DNA from: Bradyrhizobium sp. BR 10289
GTDB lineage: Bacteria > Pseudomonadota > Alphaproteobacteria > Rhizobiales > Xanthobacteraceae
Reading direction: 5' to 3'
Assembly (NCBI RefSeq): GCF_019455385.1
Contig: NZ_JACOFR010000018.1
Span: 96,656-160,655 of the forward strand
DNA: 64,000 bases
Shown here: positions 34,969-43,576 of the stretch, piece after piece
Numbering within the stretch: the first letter of the stretch is position 1
Layout: each line of letters begins with the position of its first letter
The notes under the pieces: model-generated
What the model was told of the DNA's origin: nothing
The model's database searches: none
Seen by the model: only the letters and a program-made list of their open reading frames with translations
Program-made: the position numbers and the translations under genes

Positions 34969-36582
34969 ATGGCGCTCACGCAGAGATTAGAGTTCCGACA
35001 ATCGCAGTCGCTGGTCATGACGCCGCAGCTGATGCAGGCGATCAAGCTGCTGCAATTGTCCAATCTCGATCTCACGACCTTCGTGGAGGAGGAACTCGAG
35101 CGTAACCCCCTGCTGGAGCGGGCCAATGACGAGGCTCCCGGCGGCGAGGCCCCAGCCGAGACCGGCCAGTACAGCGATTCCGACGGCGGCCACAATGACG
35201 AGCCCGGGGGCGGCCCGGGCGAGGCGTTCGAGCCCGGCCAGGAAGAATGGATGAGCAAGGATCTCGGCACCCGCGCCGAGATCGAGCAGACCCTGGACAC
35301 GGGCCTCGACAACGTCTTCTCCGAGGAACCGGCCGAGGCGGCCGCGCGCAACGCCCAGGACGCGGCGCCGACCACCTACACCGAATGGGGCGGCGGTGCC
35401 TCCGGTGACGAAGACTACAATCTCGAGGCTTTTGTCGCGGCCGAGACAACGTTGTCGGACCATCTCGCCGAGCAGCTCTCGGTCGCCTTCACCGGCGCCG
35501 CGCAGCGCATGATCGGCCAGTATCTGATCGACCTCGTCGACGAGGCCGGCTATCTGCCGCCCGATCTCGGCGGAGCCGCCGAGCGTCTCGGCGCATCGCA
35601 AAAGGACGTCGAGGACGTCCTTGCCGTACTGCAAAAATTCGATCCGCCCGGCGTCTGCGCGCGGTCCTTGAGCGAATGCCTGGCGATCCAGCTGCGCGAG
35701 CTCGACCGCTACGATCCCGCAATGCAGGCGCTGGTCGAGCATCTCGACGTCCTCGCCAAGCGCGACATCGCGAGCTTGCGCAAGCTCTGCGGCGTCGACG
35801 ACGAGGACATCGCCGATATGATCGGCGAGATCCGAAGGCTCAATCCCAAGCCCGGCATGAAGTTCGGCTCGGCGCGGCTCCAGACCATGGTGCCCGACGT
35901 CTATGTCCGCCCGGGTCCGGACGGCGGCTGGCATGTCGAGCTCAACAGCGACACCTTGCCGCGCGTGCTGGTCAACCAGACCTATTACTCCGAGCTGTCG
36001 AAGAAGATTGGCAAGGACGGCGACAAGTCCTACTTCACCGACGCGCTGCAGAACGCCACCTGGCTGGTGCGCGCGCTCGACCAGCGCGCCCGCACCATCC
36101 TGAAGGTTGCGACCGAGATCGTGCGCCAGCAGGACGGCTTCTTCACCCACGGCGTCGCGCATCTGCGGCCGCTCAATCTGAAGGCCGTCGCCGACGCCAT
36201 CCAGATGCATGAATCCACGGTGTCGCGCGTCACCGCCAACAAATACATGGCGACAAATCGCGGCACATTCGAGCTGAAATATTTCTTCACGGCCTCGATC
36301 GCCTCGGCCGACGGCGGCGAGGCGCATTCGGCCGAAGCCGTGCGCCACCACATCAAGCAGCTGATCGATTCGGAGGAGCCGTCCGCGATCCTGTCGGATG
36401 ATACCATCGTGGAACGCTTGCGCGCTTCGGGCATTGATATTGCCCGCCGCACGGTCGCGAAGTACCGCGAAGCCATGCGCATCCCGTCCTCGGTGCAACG
36501 CCGTCGTGACAAGCAGAGCGCCCTTGGTAACGTCCTCTCCACCGCAATGTCCGATCGCTCCCGCAACACCGAACCGGCCTGA
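34969..36582 (+). CDS. rpoN: RNA polymerase sigma-54 factor
   Basis: A 537-residue sigma factor for nitrogen and other regulated genes. Region I is MALTQRLEFRQSQSLVMTPQ LMQAIKLLQLSN, with the activator-responsive glutamine/leucine-rich helix; region II (50-140) is acidic and long, as in rhizobia. The core-binding domain follows, then the helix-turn-helix (LKAVADAIQMHESTVSRVTA) and the RpoN box ARRTVAKYREAMRIPSS that reads the -24 element. It lies in the conserved lptB-rpoN-hpf-ptsN order. Confidence 0.97.
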   Translation: MALTQRLEFRQSQSLVMTPQLMQAIKLLQLSNLDLTTFVEEELERNPLLERANDEAPGGEAPAETGQYSDSDGGHNDEPGGGPGEAFEPGQEEWMSKDLGTRAEIEQTLDTGLDNVFSEEPAEAAARNAQDAAPTTYTEWGGGASGDEDYNLEAFVAAETTLSDHLAEQLSVAFTGAAQRMIGQYLIDLVDEAGYLPPDLGGAAERLGASQKDVEDVLAVLQKFDPPGVCARSLSECLAIQLRELDRYDPAMQALVEHLDVLAKRDIASLRKLCGVDDEDIADMIGEIRRLNPKPGMKFGSARLQTMVPDVYVRPGPDGGWHVELNSDTLPRVLVNQTYYSELSKKIGKDGDKSYFTDALQNATWLVRALDQRARTILKVATEIVRQQDGFFTHGVAHLRPLNLKAVADAIQMHESTVSRVTANKYMATNRGTFELKYFFTASIASADGGEAHSAEAVRHHIKQLIDSEEPSAILSDDTIVERLRASGIDIARRTVAKYREAMRIPSSVQRRRDKQSALGNVLSTAMSDRSRNTEPA

Positions 36583-36639
36583 TTGCGCTGGCGCCAAATC
36601 GCGCTACTCTCATCCCCCATTCGCGACCGATCCAAGCAC

Positions 36640-36678
36640 GCGCATGATCCGGAAAAGTTTTCCGACAAGATCATGCGC
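36640..36678. repeat. GCGCATGATC...GATCATGCGC palindrome
   Basis: Perfect ten-base arms surround CGGAAAAGTTTTCCGACAA, which is itself a hairpin. Same family as the unit at 10949. It lies between rpoN and hpf. Confidence 0.8.
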
Positions 36679-36741
36679 AGGGAATAACCAGGCTGCGATG
36701 ACGCGTCATCGTGGCCTGGAGCAAACCAAGCGAGGCATCAC

Positions 36742-37353
36742 ATGACTCTTCGGATTTCGGGCAAGAGCGTCAGCGTCGGCGAGGCCCTGCGCGGCCGCGT
36801 TTCCGACCGGACTGAAGAGGTCCTGCGCAAATATTTCGACGGCAATTATTCCGGCCACATCACGCTGAGCAAGGACGGCTTCGGCTTCCGCACCGATTGC
36901 GCGCTGCACCTTGATTCGGGAATTACGCTGGAGGCCGATTCCAACGCGCCGGACGCCTATGCCAGTGCCGACCAGGCCCTGATCATGATCGAGAAGCGGC
37001 TGAAGCGTTACAAGAGCCGGCTCAAGGACCGCTCGGCGCGCAAGGCCCATGTCGCCTCCGCCGCACTCGCCGCGCTGGACGCGACGGCTTACGTGCTGGA
37101 AGCCCCGGGCGAGGGGGAGGAGGAGGACGAGGTCACCGGCTACAACCCCGTGATCATCGCGGAGGCCACGACATCGCTGAAGCAGCTCTCGGTCAGCGAA
37201 GCCGTCATGGAACTGGACCTCAGCGGGGCACCTTGCCTGGTATTCCAGCATGGCTCCTCGGGCCGGGTGAACATCATCTATCGCCGGGCCGACGGCAATG
37301 TCGGCTGGATCGACCCGCCGGGCGCGAAACCGGACGGCAAGGCCGGCGGTTAG
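36742..37353 (+). CDS. hpf: ribosome hibernation-promoting factor, long form
   Basis: A 203-residue protein. The N-terminal domain (MTLRISGKSVSVGEALRGRV to about residue 105) binds the 30S decoding site; the C-terminal domain (140-195, VMELDLSGAPCLVFQHGSSG, IYRRADGNVGWIDPP) drives 100S dimer formation. The two-domain length marks the long HPF of bacteria without RMF. An acidic linker GEGEEEDEV joins them. It lies between rpoN and ptsN, the usual setting of the rpoN locus. Confidence 0.95.
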   Translation: MTLRISGKSVSVGEALRGRVSDRTEEVLRKYFDGNYSGHITLSKDGFGFRTDCALHLDSGITLEADSNAPDAYASADQALIMIEKRLKRYKSRLKDRSARKAHVASAALAALDATAYVLEAPGEGEEEDEVTGYNPVIIAEATTSLKQLSVSEAVMELDLSGAPCLVFQHGSSGRVNIIYRRADGNVGWIDPPGAKPDGKAGG

Positions 37354-37585
37354 GGCCGAAACCCGAGCCCCCGGTCGGCCCCGTATCAACCACAGGTCTT
37401 AACAATGACCGTGGCAAAGCCGCACGCGGGAGTTGGCACCGGGATTGCGTTGGAGTAGAAGCGCCCCACATCAAGAACGGGGCTAAGTCCCCCTTCTGCT
37501 TGACCTTCTTGACGCCGGCCGAGCTCGATCTAATCGAGACGGTCAATTCGGAACCTGACGGTTTAATTCACCTCGGAACACTTCC

Positions 37586-38047
37586 ATGCCGATTACCGAT
37601 CTGGTCGCCCCCGAGGCGATACTTCCGGCATTGAAGGTCAACAGCAAGAAGCAGGCGCTCCAGGAGCTCGCGGCGAAGGCCGCCGAGCTGACCGGTCAGA
37701 ACGAGCGCTCGGTGTTCGAGGTGCTGCTCCAGCGCGAGAAGCTCGGCACCACCGCGGTCGGCTACGGCGTCGCCATTCCCCACGGCAAGCTGCCCAAGTT
37801 GGAAAAGATCTTTGGCCTGTTTGCGCGGCTCGACCGCCCGATCGATTTCGAAGCGATGGACGGCCAGCCGGTCGATCTCGTCTTCCTGCTGCTCGCCCCC
37901 GAAGGCGCCGGTGCCGATCACCTCAAGGCCCTCGCCCGCATTGCCCGCCTGCTGCGCGACCAGGACATCGCCAAGAAGCTGCGCGCCTCGCGCGATGCCC
38001 AGGCGATTTATTCGGTGCTGGCGCTGCCGCCGGCGACGGCGGCTTAA
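37586..38047 (+). CDS. ptsN: PTS IIA-like nitrogen-regulatory protein PtsN
   Basis: A 153-residue IIA-Ntr domain. The start MPITDLVAPEAILPALKVNS and the phospho-accepting histidine in YGVAIPHGKLPKLEKIFGLF are clear. PtsN takes phosphate from PtsP/PtsO and tunes potassium and nitrogen metabolism. Length and position after hpf are standard. Downstream the base composition changes sharply: the next genes, on the opposite strand, belong to the AT-richer island. Confidence 0.95.
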   Translation: MPITDLVAPEAILPALKVNSKKQALQELAAKAAELTGQNERSVFEVLLQREKLGTTAVGYGVAIPHGKLPKLEKIFGLFARLDRPIDFEAMDGQPVDLVFLLLAPEGAGADHLKALARIARLLRDQDIAKKLRASRDAQAIYSVLALPPATAA

Positions 38048-38141
38048 CCTTTCCCGTTCGAACCCGCGCCGCGCCGTCTGCGACTTATTTGCAGCCGGGA
38101 GATGCGATATTTTGCCACCGGCAAGGTTATGGCCCGGAAGC

Positions 38142-38172
38142 TCTCGTGGAGGCATTCGCCGGCTCCACGAGG
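38142..38172. terminator. inverted repeat at the left island edge
   Basis: CTCGTGGAG (38143-38151) and CTCCACGAG (38163-38171) form a stem between ptsN and the convergent ClpX-like gene. It may end transcription from either side; no T tract follows. Confidence 0.45.
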
Positions 38173-38201
38173 CCCGTGTGCAGCATAGAGCTTAGCGAGT
38201 C

Positions 38202-39329
38202 TTAGAGAAATCTTTCGATAAAATCCTTCTCAATTGTAATGGTCTTCGAAGCATCTCTGAAGCCCGTTTCAAAAGAGGCGCTCAAAGTTAGTCTAGATAA
38301 AAGGGCTTGGACCGACTTAAGACCGAAGTGCATCTCATTGACGCGCTTAGCGATAGCTCCTAACGCATCGGGCGAAAATTCCGCCGTGATGCCCACCTCA
38401 GACAATCGCTTGACGCAGCCCTCAATTGCATCGGATCCGGAGCCGGTCAAGAACTCATAGATCTGTGTCGGCGATGGGAGTTGAAGCCGCTCGATATAAG
38501 AGAATTCGCTCACGATCTTTGCGGATATCCCGCATGCAATCAATTGGTCAGACAGACTGGCATCTGCGGACAAAGAACCAGCCGCTCTGTGTTTTACCCA
38601 GCCCCGCTCCGGCTCGTACACTAGCGGTAGAGTAGTCGTGACCACGAATGTCAGCCCTTCTGTTGAGAGCTGGATAGCTTCGGTCTGGGCGGTCCGCCTC
38701 GTCACGGGGGTAGAAGACACGAATACTTCGTCCCCTCGCAATATTGAGGAAAGCTCCTCTTGTGTCGATTGCAGTTCGGGTCGACAAAGGAATTCGATAT
38801 TTTCAAGTAGGACGACCACGTGCGTCGCTAGGTCGACGTTGAAGTCTACTGAGGCTAGGAGTTCGCGGAAAGGGTCGCGAGATCCTCGCCATTGAGAGGG
38901 CCGAAATGACGATGCATCGATTCTGAAGAAGGGCCTCTTAAACTGATTGCAAGCTTCCAAGATGAGCTCGGAAGCGCCGCAGCCTATCGGGCCCGACAAC
39001 AAGATACGCGCTGCTCTAGAGGCTCGCTGTTCGGATTGCGGCCGGGCAAGCAAGCTGCACAATTCTGTTGCCGAAGTATTCCAGGGAAACTTCTTAGCCA
39101 AGTAAGCGTGTACATCAAGCGACGACGATCCATCTACGATCAATGAAGAGCGGTTCTCTTCACGAATAATATCACCGCAGAGATCTACACATTCGTCGCA
39201 AATGAAGACCGTAGGGCCGGCGATCAACTTTCTTACTTCATGTTGGGATTTACCACAAAATGAACAATAAAGGGTCTTGTTAGAGGAGTCATCGGACCCG
39301 CTTTCCTTAGAGGAGGGCTTCGGCTTCAA
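38202..39329 (-). CDS. ClpX-like protein with intact zinc finger and degenerate AAA+ domain
   Basis: A 375-residue protein starting at TTG 39329, overlapping the STAND gene's stop by four bases (TTGA). Residues 19-58 (LYCSFCGKSQHEVRKLIAGP, FICDECVDLCGDIIREE) are a near-exact ClpX zinc-binding domain with C22, C25, C44 and C47. The following AAA+ region is recognisable but damaged: the Walker A position reads GPIGCGAS (113-120, lysine replaced by alanine) and the Walker B position VVVLLENIE (171-179, DE replaced by EN). The tail (FSPDALGAIAKRVNEMHFGL KSVQALLSRL) follows the ClpX C-domain but without GARGLR. It cannot hydrolyse ATP in the usual way, so an adaptor, decoy or ClpP/ClpX-interaction role is likelier than unfoldase. 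Confidence 0.8.
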   Translation of the reverse strand: MKPKPSSKESGSDDSSNKTLYCSFCGKSQHEVRKLIAGPTVFICDECVDLCGDIIREENRSSLIVDGSSSLDVHAYLAKKFPWNTSATELCSLLARPQSEQRASRAARILLSGPIGCGASELILEACNQFKRPFFRIDASSFRPSQWRGSRDPFRELLASVDFNVDLATHVVVLLENIEFLCRPELQSTQEELSSILRGDEVFVSSTPVTRRTAQTEAIQLSTEGLTFVVTTTLPLVYEPERGWVKHRAAGSLSADASLSDQLIACGISAKIVSEFSYIERLQLPSPTQIYEFLTGSGSDAIEGCVKRLSEVGITAEFSPDALGAIAKRVNEMHFGLKSVQALLSRLTLSASFETGFRDASKTITIEKDFIERFL

Positions 39330-42295
39330 GACAATAACTCCCGGGGTAAGGCAAAGCCGATGTTGTAGTGTCGGCGCAGAATTCTCTGATCAAAGGGCGG
39401 TAGAGAGGGGCTCTGTACTCCGCATCGATGCAAAATAGCCCGAGCGTCGCGCACAATCCGCATAAGCGCAAATGGAGGCCCATCGCACCAAGCCAGCCTC
39501 ATCGCCTCACTCGCATATTCCACTGATTGATCTTTTGCGCCTACGATCTGAGCTGCTTGGGCAAGCAGTACCATGCGCTCCGCGCGAGGCTCGACAATTC
39601 GATAAACAGGAGAAATCGATTCGATCGATTGGAGATAATTGACGGCAAGGGTCGGAAGTTTGGCCCTCAAGGCCGTTCTCGCTAAAGCGATGATGGTCTC
39701 GCATTCGGGCCCAATCAAAAGCTGTTTCCGAGCGACTTCAAGTAGCTGCAAGAGCCTTTCTTGCGTAAGCTCACTGCCAAGTTCGGCTTGGTCCAACTCA
39801 GCCAGGAATATTCCAGAGTAAATCTGTAAACTTGAAATTCGGCTGCGCTCGGCAATTCTAAGTGCATGCTCAGCCCAGCGTCGCGCTGCCTTCAGATCGG
39901 GCGAATTGTCTGCATAGAATGTTGCCGCCAGATTTAGACTCGTGATCCCGACTGACGACTCCGTGTCGAGCCCGCGCGATTCAAACGCGCCCAGAGCTTG
40001 CAGCAGCGCAGCGCGTGCATGCTCTACGAATCCCAAGCGGAGCAATATCTCTCCCAACAAGGACAGACTGTGCGAACGCTTTTTCTGGCTTACGGCTTTG
40101 TCTGATGTCTGAAGAGTTAACGAGTAAGCGCGAAATAGATTGCCGCAAGCAAATTCTGACTCTGCTAAGTTTGTGATTAAGGTCGGGTCATCAGACGATT
40201 CATGCATCCTCGCCGACCCGAGGGCAGAGCCAAACCATTTTATTGCCGAGTCATTCAGGCAACTTCGCGAATAAACAAGGCCTAGGTTATTTTCGGCATA
40301 GGCTCGATCGTGGGGAAGAAAAATTGCATCACTGCCTTCGGGCAAGGTTTCGAACAGCGCTTCCATCATTTGGATGACGATGTGCGCCATTCCTAAGCGG
40401 AAAACGGCGTCATCAAAGAAATTCTGATCGAGTAAAGTAAAAGCCTCGGCGTGCCTCCCAAGCTCCAACAAGACGTAGTAATATTGAACTAGATCCTGAT
40501 AATTTCGCTCCATTCCTTGTGCTGCAAAAGAGTCGTCTAGCTCGAAGTAGCTCTCGTGAGCTTCGATGACAATGCGCTGCCCCAGAGCGCCTATGAGGTG
40601 CCATACGACTCCTCGGACTATTGGGTGTACATCAAAAGTGTAAGTCGCAATATCCCATCCAACCAGCCCTCTATCTTCAAGCTCTTCAAGAGCTGCATCT
40701 AGTTCAGAGATAGATTGTAGCGTCTTCGACGGCCCGACTACCATTGTCTGTAGAATCGCGAATGTGGGAGGCCAACGAAAGGCAGCAATTGCTGATAACA
40801 CGAAAAGTGGTCCGCTTTTTAACTCGCGCGTTGCGTAAGATAGAACGTGATTGCGTCGCTGAACCAGGCTGAGCTGTGTCGGTTGAAATCCAGGGTTTTC
40901 GGCCAACCACCTAGAGAGTGAGCCCTGTGCCGATTTACTTTGAACGACCGCGCCCGCTAAAGCTCTGATCCCGAGGGGATACCACTTGATTGACTCGGCG
41001 AATTTAATGAACTCGCCTAGCTTAAACTTCAGCCCAAGCTTCTTCGCGAAAGATACGGCGTCGTCGCTTTCGAGCCCCTCAAGATCAATGGTCCTCACTG
41101 AGCGTAGATGAATGCCATCTGCCCCTTCGAATGCCGCAGGATATAGGCGACTGGTTATAAGGATTCGACTGTTGTTGCATGTCGTCAAATCGTACAGGAA
41201 TGCGTCGGCACGTCGGTCGAAACACTCTCGAAAGCGTCTGCTATCGAAGTGAGCAGTCTGGCTTTGCTGCGACGGGATCTCCTCAAGTGAGAAGCTATCG
41301 AATTCTTGCTGTCTTGTATCTTCGGAGTAAGCGCTCATTATGCGCTCTAACCCGTCTAGGCAGAGGAGGAAGCGGCGTTGCCGAAGATGACTTAGAAGGT
41401 CTCTGGCATTTGCCTCAACGCTTCGCTTCGATATGTCAGAAGGTAGGACGGCGGACACGTAGGAAAGTGCTTGAACGATGAAGCGCTCAAACGTGGCGTC
41501 AGATTCGTAGAAGCTCCACCATATAAATCCTTCAAAGTCGGAGCCGAGAGTTTCTTGTCGATCATTGCACCAACTCCACGCGAGTGCAGTTTTTCCCATG
41601 CCACCAAGTGCACGAATGACAAGCACGGGAGTGCATTCGTTTGCGGGGGCGGGCGGCGACCAATGATCGAGCTTCGCAATTTCTTTGGTGCGGCCAGAGA
41701 ACGTTTCCGTGTTATGGAGAGCGTACCCATGAGGCAAAAACGGTCGCGGCAGAGGCGGGATGTGACCAAGTAGCCTGTCGCTCTCGTCAAGAGGCAGGCC
41801 AGTACGAAGCCTAAAGAGAGATTCGACAAGCGCGATGCGAAGTGCAAACGGCGTTTGAACCTTCAAAAACTCTTGATGCTCAGTCAGACGGTCTACGAAC
41901 AAGTCCGCTTCCGTCGAAGCCGATTTAATCTCAAAGTTGTGATCCGCGCCCTCCGGCTTAAGTGCCTGGAAGACGACAATCGGCCTACGCAATTCGAGCG
42001 CACGCTCATACTGAGCTTTCGCAATCGAAAGCAGCTCAAAGTCCCGGTAAGGTTTGAACGTTCCGCTCTCGACGAGCAGAACTAGAACATCGCATTCATC
42101 AACAAGCTTTGCAGCTGCAGTTAAATCAATCGGTTGGAATCGATCGCGTGGTTTCTGCTTTATCTGTTGCAGGCCCAGCTTTCGAATACACCGAGAGGCT
42201 TCATTATGAAATTCTGGTAGATCACTAATCCTCGACAAGAGAACCGAATATCTTCGGCTTCTGTCGCGGCCATTGAGAAATACGTTCAGGTTCAC
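39326..42295 (-). CDS. STAND NTPase: DUF4062-like, NB-ARC-like and TPR-like regions
   Basis: A 989-residue protein starting at GTG 42295. Residues 15-165 resemble the DUF4062 fold found before STAND modules (RRYSVLLSRISDLPEFHNEA, ECDVLVLLVESGTF, ERALELRRPIVVF). A P-loop NTPase follows: Walker A RALGGMGKTALAWSW (G231-T236), Walker B RFLLCLDGLER (309-318), sensor SRILITSRLYP (376-386), and a YPLGIRALAG motif (439-448) in place of GLPLAL. After a winged-helix-like part, residues about 590-960 contain TPR-like helical pairs (ENNLGLVYSRSCLNDSAIKW, SLLGEILLRLGFVEHARAAL). This is the layout of prokaryotic immune sensors that oligomerise on target binding. The ClpX-like gene is translationally coupled to it. 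The target and effector output are not known. Confidence 0.82.
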   Translation of the reverse strand: MNLNVFLNGRDRSRRYSVLLSRISDLPEFHNEASRCIRKLGLQQIKQKPRDRFQPIDLTAAAKLVDECDVLVLLVESGTFKPYRDFELLSIAKAQYERALELRRPIVVFQALKPEGADHNFEIKSASTEADLFVDRLTEHQEFLKVQTPFALRIALVESLFRLRTGLPLDESDRLLGHIPPLPRPFLPHGYALHNTETFSGRTKEIAKLDHWSPPAPANECTPVLVIRALGGMGKTALAWSWCNDRQETLGSDFEGFIWWSFYESDATFERFIVQALSYVSAVLPSDISKRSVEANARDLLSHLRQRRFLLCLDGLERIMSAYSEDTRQQEFDSFSLEEIPSQQSQTAHFDSRRFRECFDRRADAFLYDLTTCNNSRILITSRLYPAAFEGADGIHLRSVRTIDLEGLESDDAVSFAKKLGLKFKLGEFIKFAESIKWYPLGIRALAGAVVQSKSAQGSLSRWLAENPGFQPTQLSLVQRRNHVLSYATRELKSGPLFVLSAIAAFRWPPTFAILQTMVVGPSKTLQSISELDAALEELEDRGLVGWDIATYTFDVHPIVRGVVWHLIGALGQRIVIEAHESYFELDDSFAAQGMERNYQDLVQYYYVLLELGRHAEAFTLLDQNFFDDAVFRLGMAHIVIQMMEALFETLPEGSDAIFLPHDRAYAENNLGLVYSRSCLNDSAIKWFGSALGSARMHESSDDPTLITNLAESEFACGNLFRAYSLTLQTSDKAVSQKKRSHSLSLLGEILLRLGFVEHARAALLQALGAFESRGLDTESSVGITSLNLAATFYADNSPDLKAARRWAEHALRIAERSRISSLQIYSGIFLAELDQAELGSELTQERLLQLLEVARKQLLIGPECETIIALARTALRAKLPTLAVNYLQSIESISPVYRIVEPRAERMVLLAQAAQIVGAKDQSVEYASEAMRLAWCDGPPFALMRIVRDARAILHRCGVQSPSLPPFDQRILRRHYNIGFALPRELLS

Positions 42296-42366
42296 ATCAT
42301 TGCCAGCATGAATGATGCCAGCTTGAACCCCTATACCGGCAGCGAGTGGGGTCTGGTCCGCTGCCG

Positions 42367-42810
42367 TTACGAATTTCCCGCGTCGCCGACCTTCAAGCCG
42401 TCAATGTTGAAATTCCCTGCAAGCTTAGCTTTTCCTATCGAGATCCCTGTTCCATCGGTTACTGTGATCGACTTTAGATTTACTTCCAAAGCTTCCAATT
42501 GCCCAATGGAAATCCCGGTGAGAGGTTCGGTTTTAAGGGCTGCCGAAAGAGCTTTAACAAGTGGATCGATTGCTGATTTTTCTTCACTTGGCAATTGATC
42601 GATCAATTCAGCTAGCACCGCTTTTCGCGCATTGGAGTTTGGAGATTTCTCCAACTGAGCGACGTCGTCCGCTGCCCATGTCGAAATTTTTGCTTTAAGA
42701 GCAGAGTACGCCGACTTGGCCGCTTCTCCAGCAAACCCCTTGATCGCGCCGTCGGCCGCTAGCGAAAGCGCAGAAGCACAGAGAAAACCCAGAGTCACAG
42801 GATCTGGCAT
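42367..42810 (-). CDS. small protein with tandem TGISIG repeats, upstream of the STAND gene
   Basis: A 147-residue protein from the ATG at 42810 (a GTG at 42822 is also in frame). I do not recognise a named family. The N-terminal part (DPVTLGFLCASALSLAADGA, then GFAGEAAKSAYSALKAKIST) is helical and amphipathic, possibly membrane-touching, and the middle is acidic and helical. The last 50 residues hold two copies of a turn beginning TGISIG (TGISIGQLEALEVNLKSI; TGISIGKAKLAGNFNIDGLK), suggesting a short beta-solenoid or amyloid-like stack. The 71-base gap to the STAND gene and shared strand suggest one operon; it may be an adaptor or effector of the NTPase. Confidence 0.65.
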   Translation of the reverse strand: MPDPVTLGFLCASALSLAADGAIKGFAGEAAKSAYSALKAKISTWAADDVAQLEKSPNSNARKAVLAELIDQLPSEEKSAIDPLVKALSAALKTEPLTGISIGQLEALEVNLKSITVTDGTGISIGKAKLAGNFNIDGLKVGDAGNS

Positions 42811-43532
42811 TATAAAATCCACAGTTTGTCAAAATCGATCAAGTATACGTAACTCAAAGGCACTCGCGCAAGTAGACTTAGGTGGTCATAGGGAAAGCTC
42901 CCGGGAAAATTGCCTCGGGCTAGACTGGCATCATCCAGAGCAACCGAAACGTCGTCCTATTATTGGATCATCATGATTTGAGAAAACTGCCATCCGGGGA
43001 GGAGCGAATATAAGCACGCATATATCGTCCTCCAAGTGTGGATGCAGCCGAGCGAGAAATGTCACCGCCGTCGGACGAAATGCGAGGACGGGCGCAACAA
43101 TCAATGATCCGACAAGAATATCCGCGTCAGAACGCACGAACGCCGAACGATTGGCTCGTGTCCCGATCACCCGTCCACCTAGGGGTTATGAGCAAAAAGG
43201 CCGGCAACCTTCATCAATTCGGCTTTGAGCAGGGACGCTGCCTTCAGGGTGACGCCTCGTTTAGTGGGCCCGATCGATTCCGTCGCATCCGGCCCAGTTG
43301 ACGATGCCTGGCTAGATTTCCGCTTTGACTCATGAAGGGTTTGCTGCCGAGCGAATCTCGGGTGCCTAACAACGGCGCCAATTCTCTTCCGCTAAGTTTT
43401 CGTAGCCGACGCTAAACGGGATAGCTTAGCAGCGCGTCGGCCTAACTTGTTCAACGGTGGTTGAGGCCTGATGAAACCGGCAACTCAATCAAGCCAATCT
43501 GAAATACAATCAACTCTGGGAAAATGCTCATC
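42811..43532. other. intergenic part of the island without a recognisable gene
   Basis: About 720 bases with no reading frame I can assign. Short frames exist on both strands (43038-43301 plus; 42931-43170 minus) but have no recognisable motifs, no ribosome site and unusual composition; they may be decayed remnants. The promoter of the three-gene set should lie just right of 42810, where AT-rich sequence (TATAAAATCC, AAGTATACG) occurs. No tRNA, direct repeat or transposase end is seen. Confidence 0.4.
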
Positions 43533-43576
43533 TAAAAACAAACGGGCACGCCTTCCTGCGAAGGCATGCCCGCTTG
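43532..43576 (-). terminator. rho-independent terminator after the DUF1150 gene
   Basis: Read on the minus strand, GCGGGCATGCCTTC pairs with GAAGGCGTGCCCG (loop GCAG-like), followed by TTTGTTTTTAG. It lies about 30 bases after the DUF1150 stop and marks the right edge of the island. Confidence 0.88.

Larger units (their letters stand above)
38202..43530 (-). other. AT-richer genomic island with a candidate STAND-based defence locus
   Basis: The stretch from just after ptsN to just before the DUF1150 terminator is visibly richer in A and T, uses different codons (many AAT, TTA, AGA) and has no counterpart in the expected gene order, where DUF1150/Hsp20 genes usually lie near ptsN. It holds three genes read leftward (42810, 42295 and 39329 starts) plus about 0.7 kb without a recognisable gene. 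No integrase, transposase, tRNA or flanking direct repeat is seen, so the mode of entry is unknown. Edges are approximate. Confidence 0.65.

Noticed and set aside
38202..39329. Calling the ClpX-like gene the housekeeping clpX
   Set aside because: Walker A lysine, Walker B acidic pair and the GARGLR motif are missing, the composition is foreign, and clpP/lon are not adjacent.
43038..43301. Short plus-strand frame in the island as a gene
   Set aside because: No motif, no ribosome site and unusual composition; could be remnant but cannot be supported.
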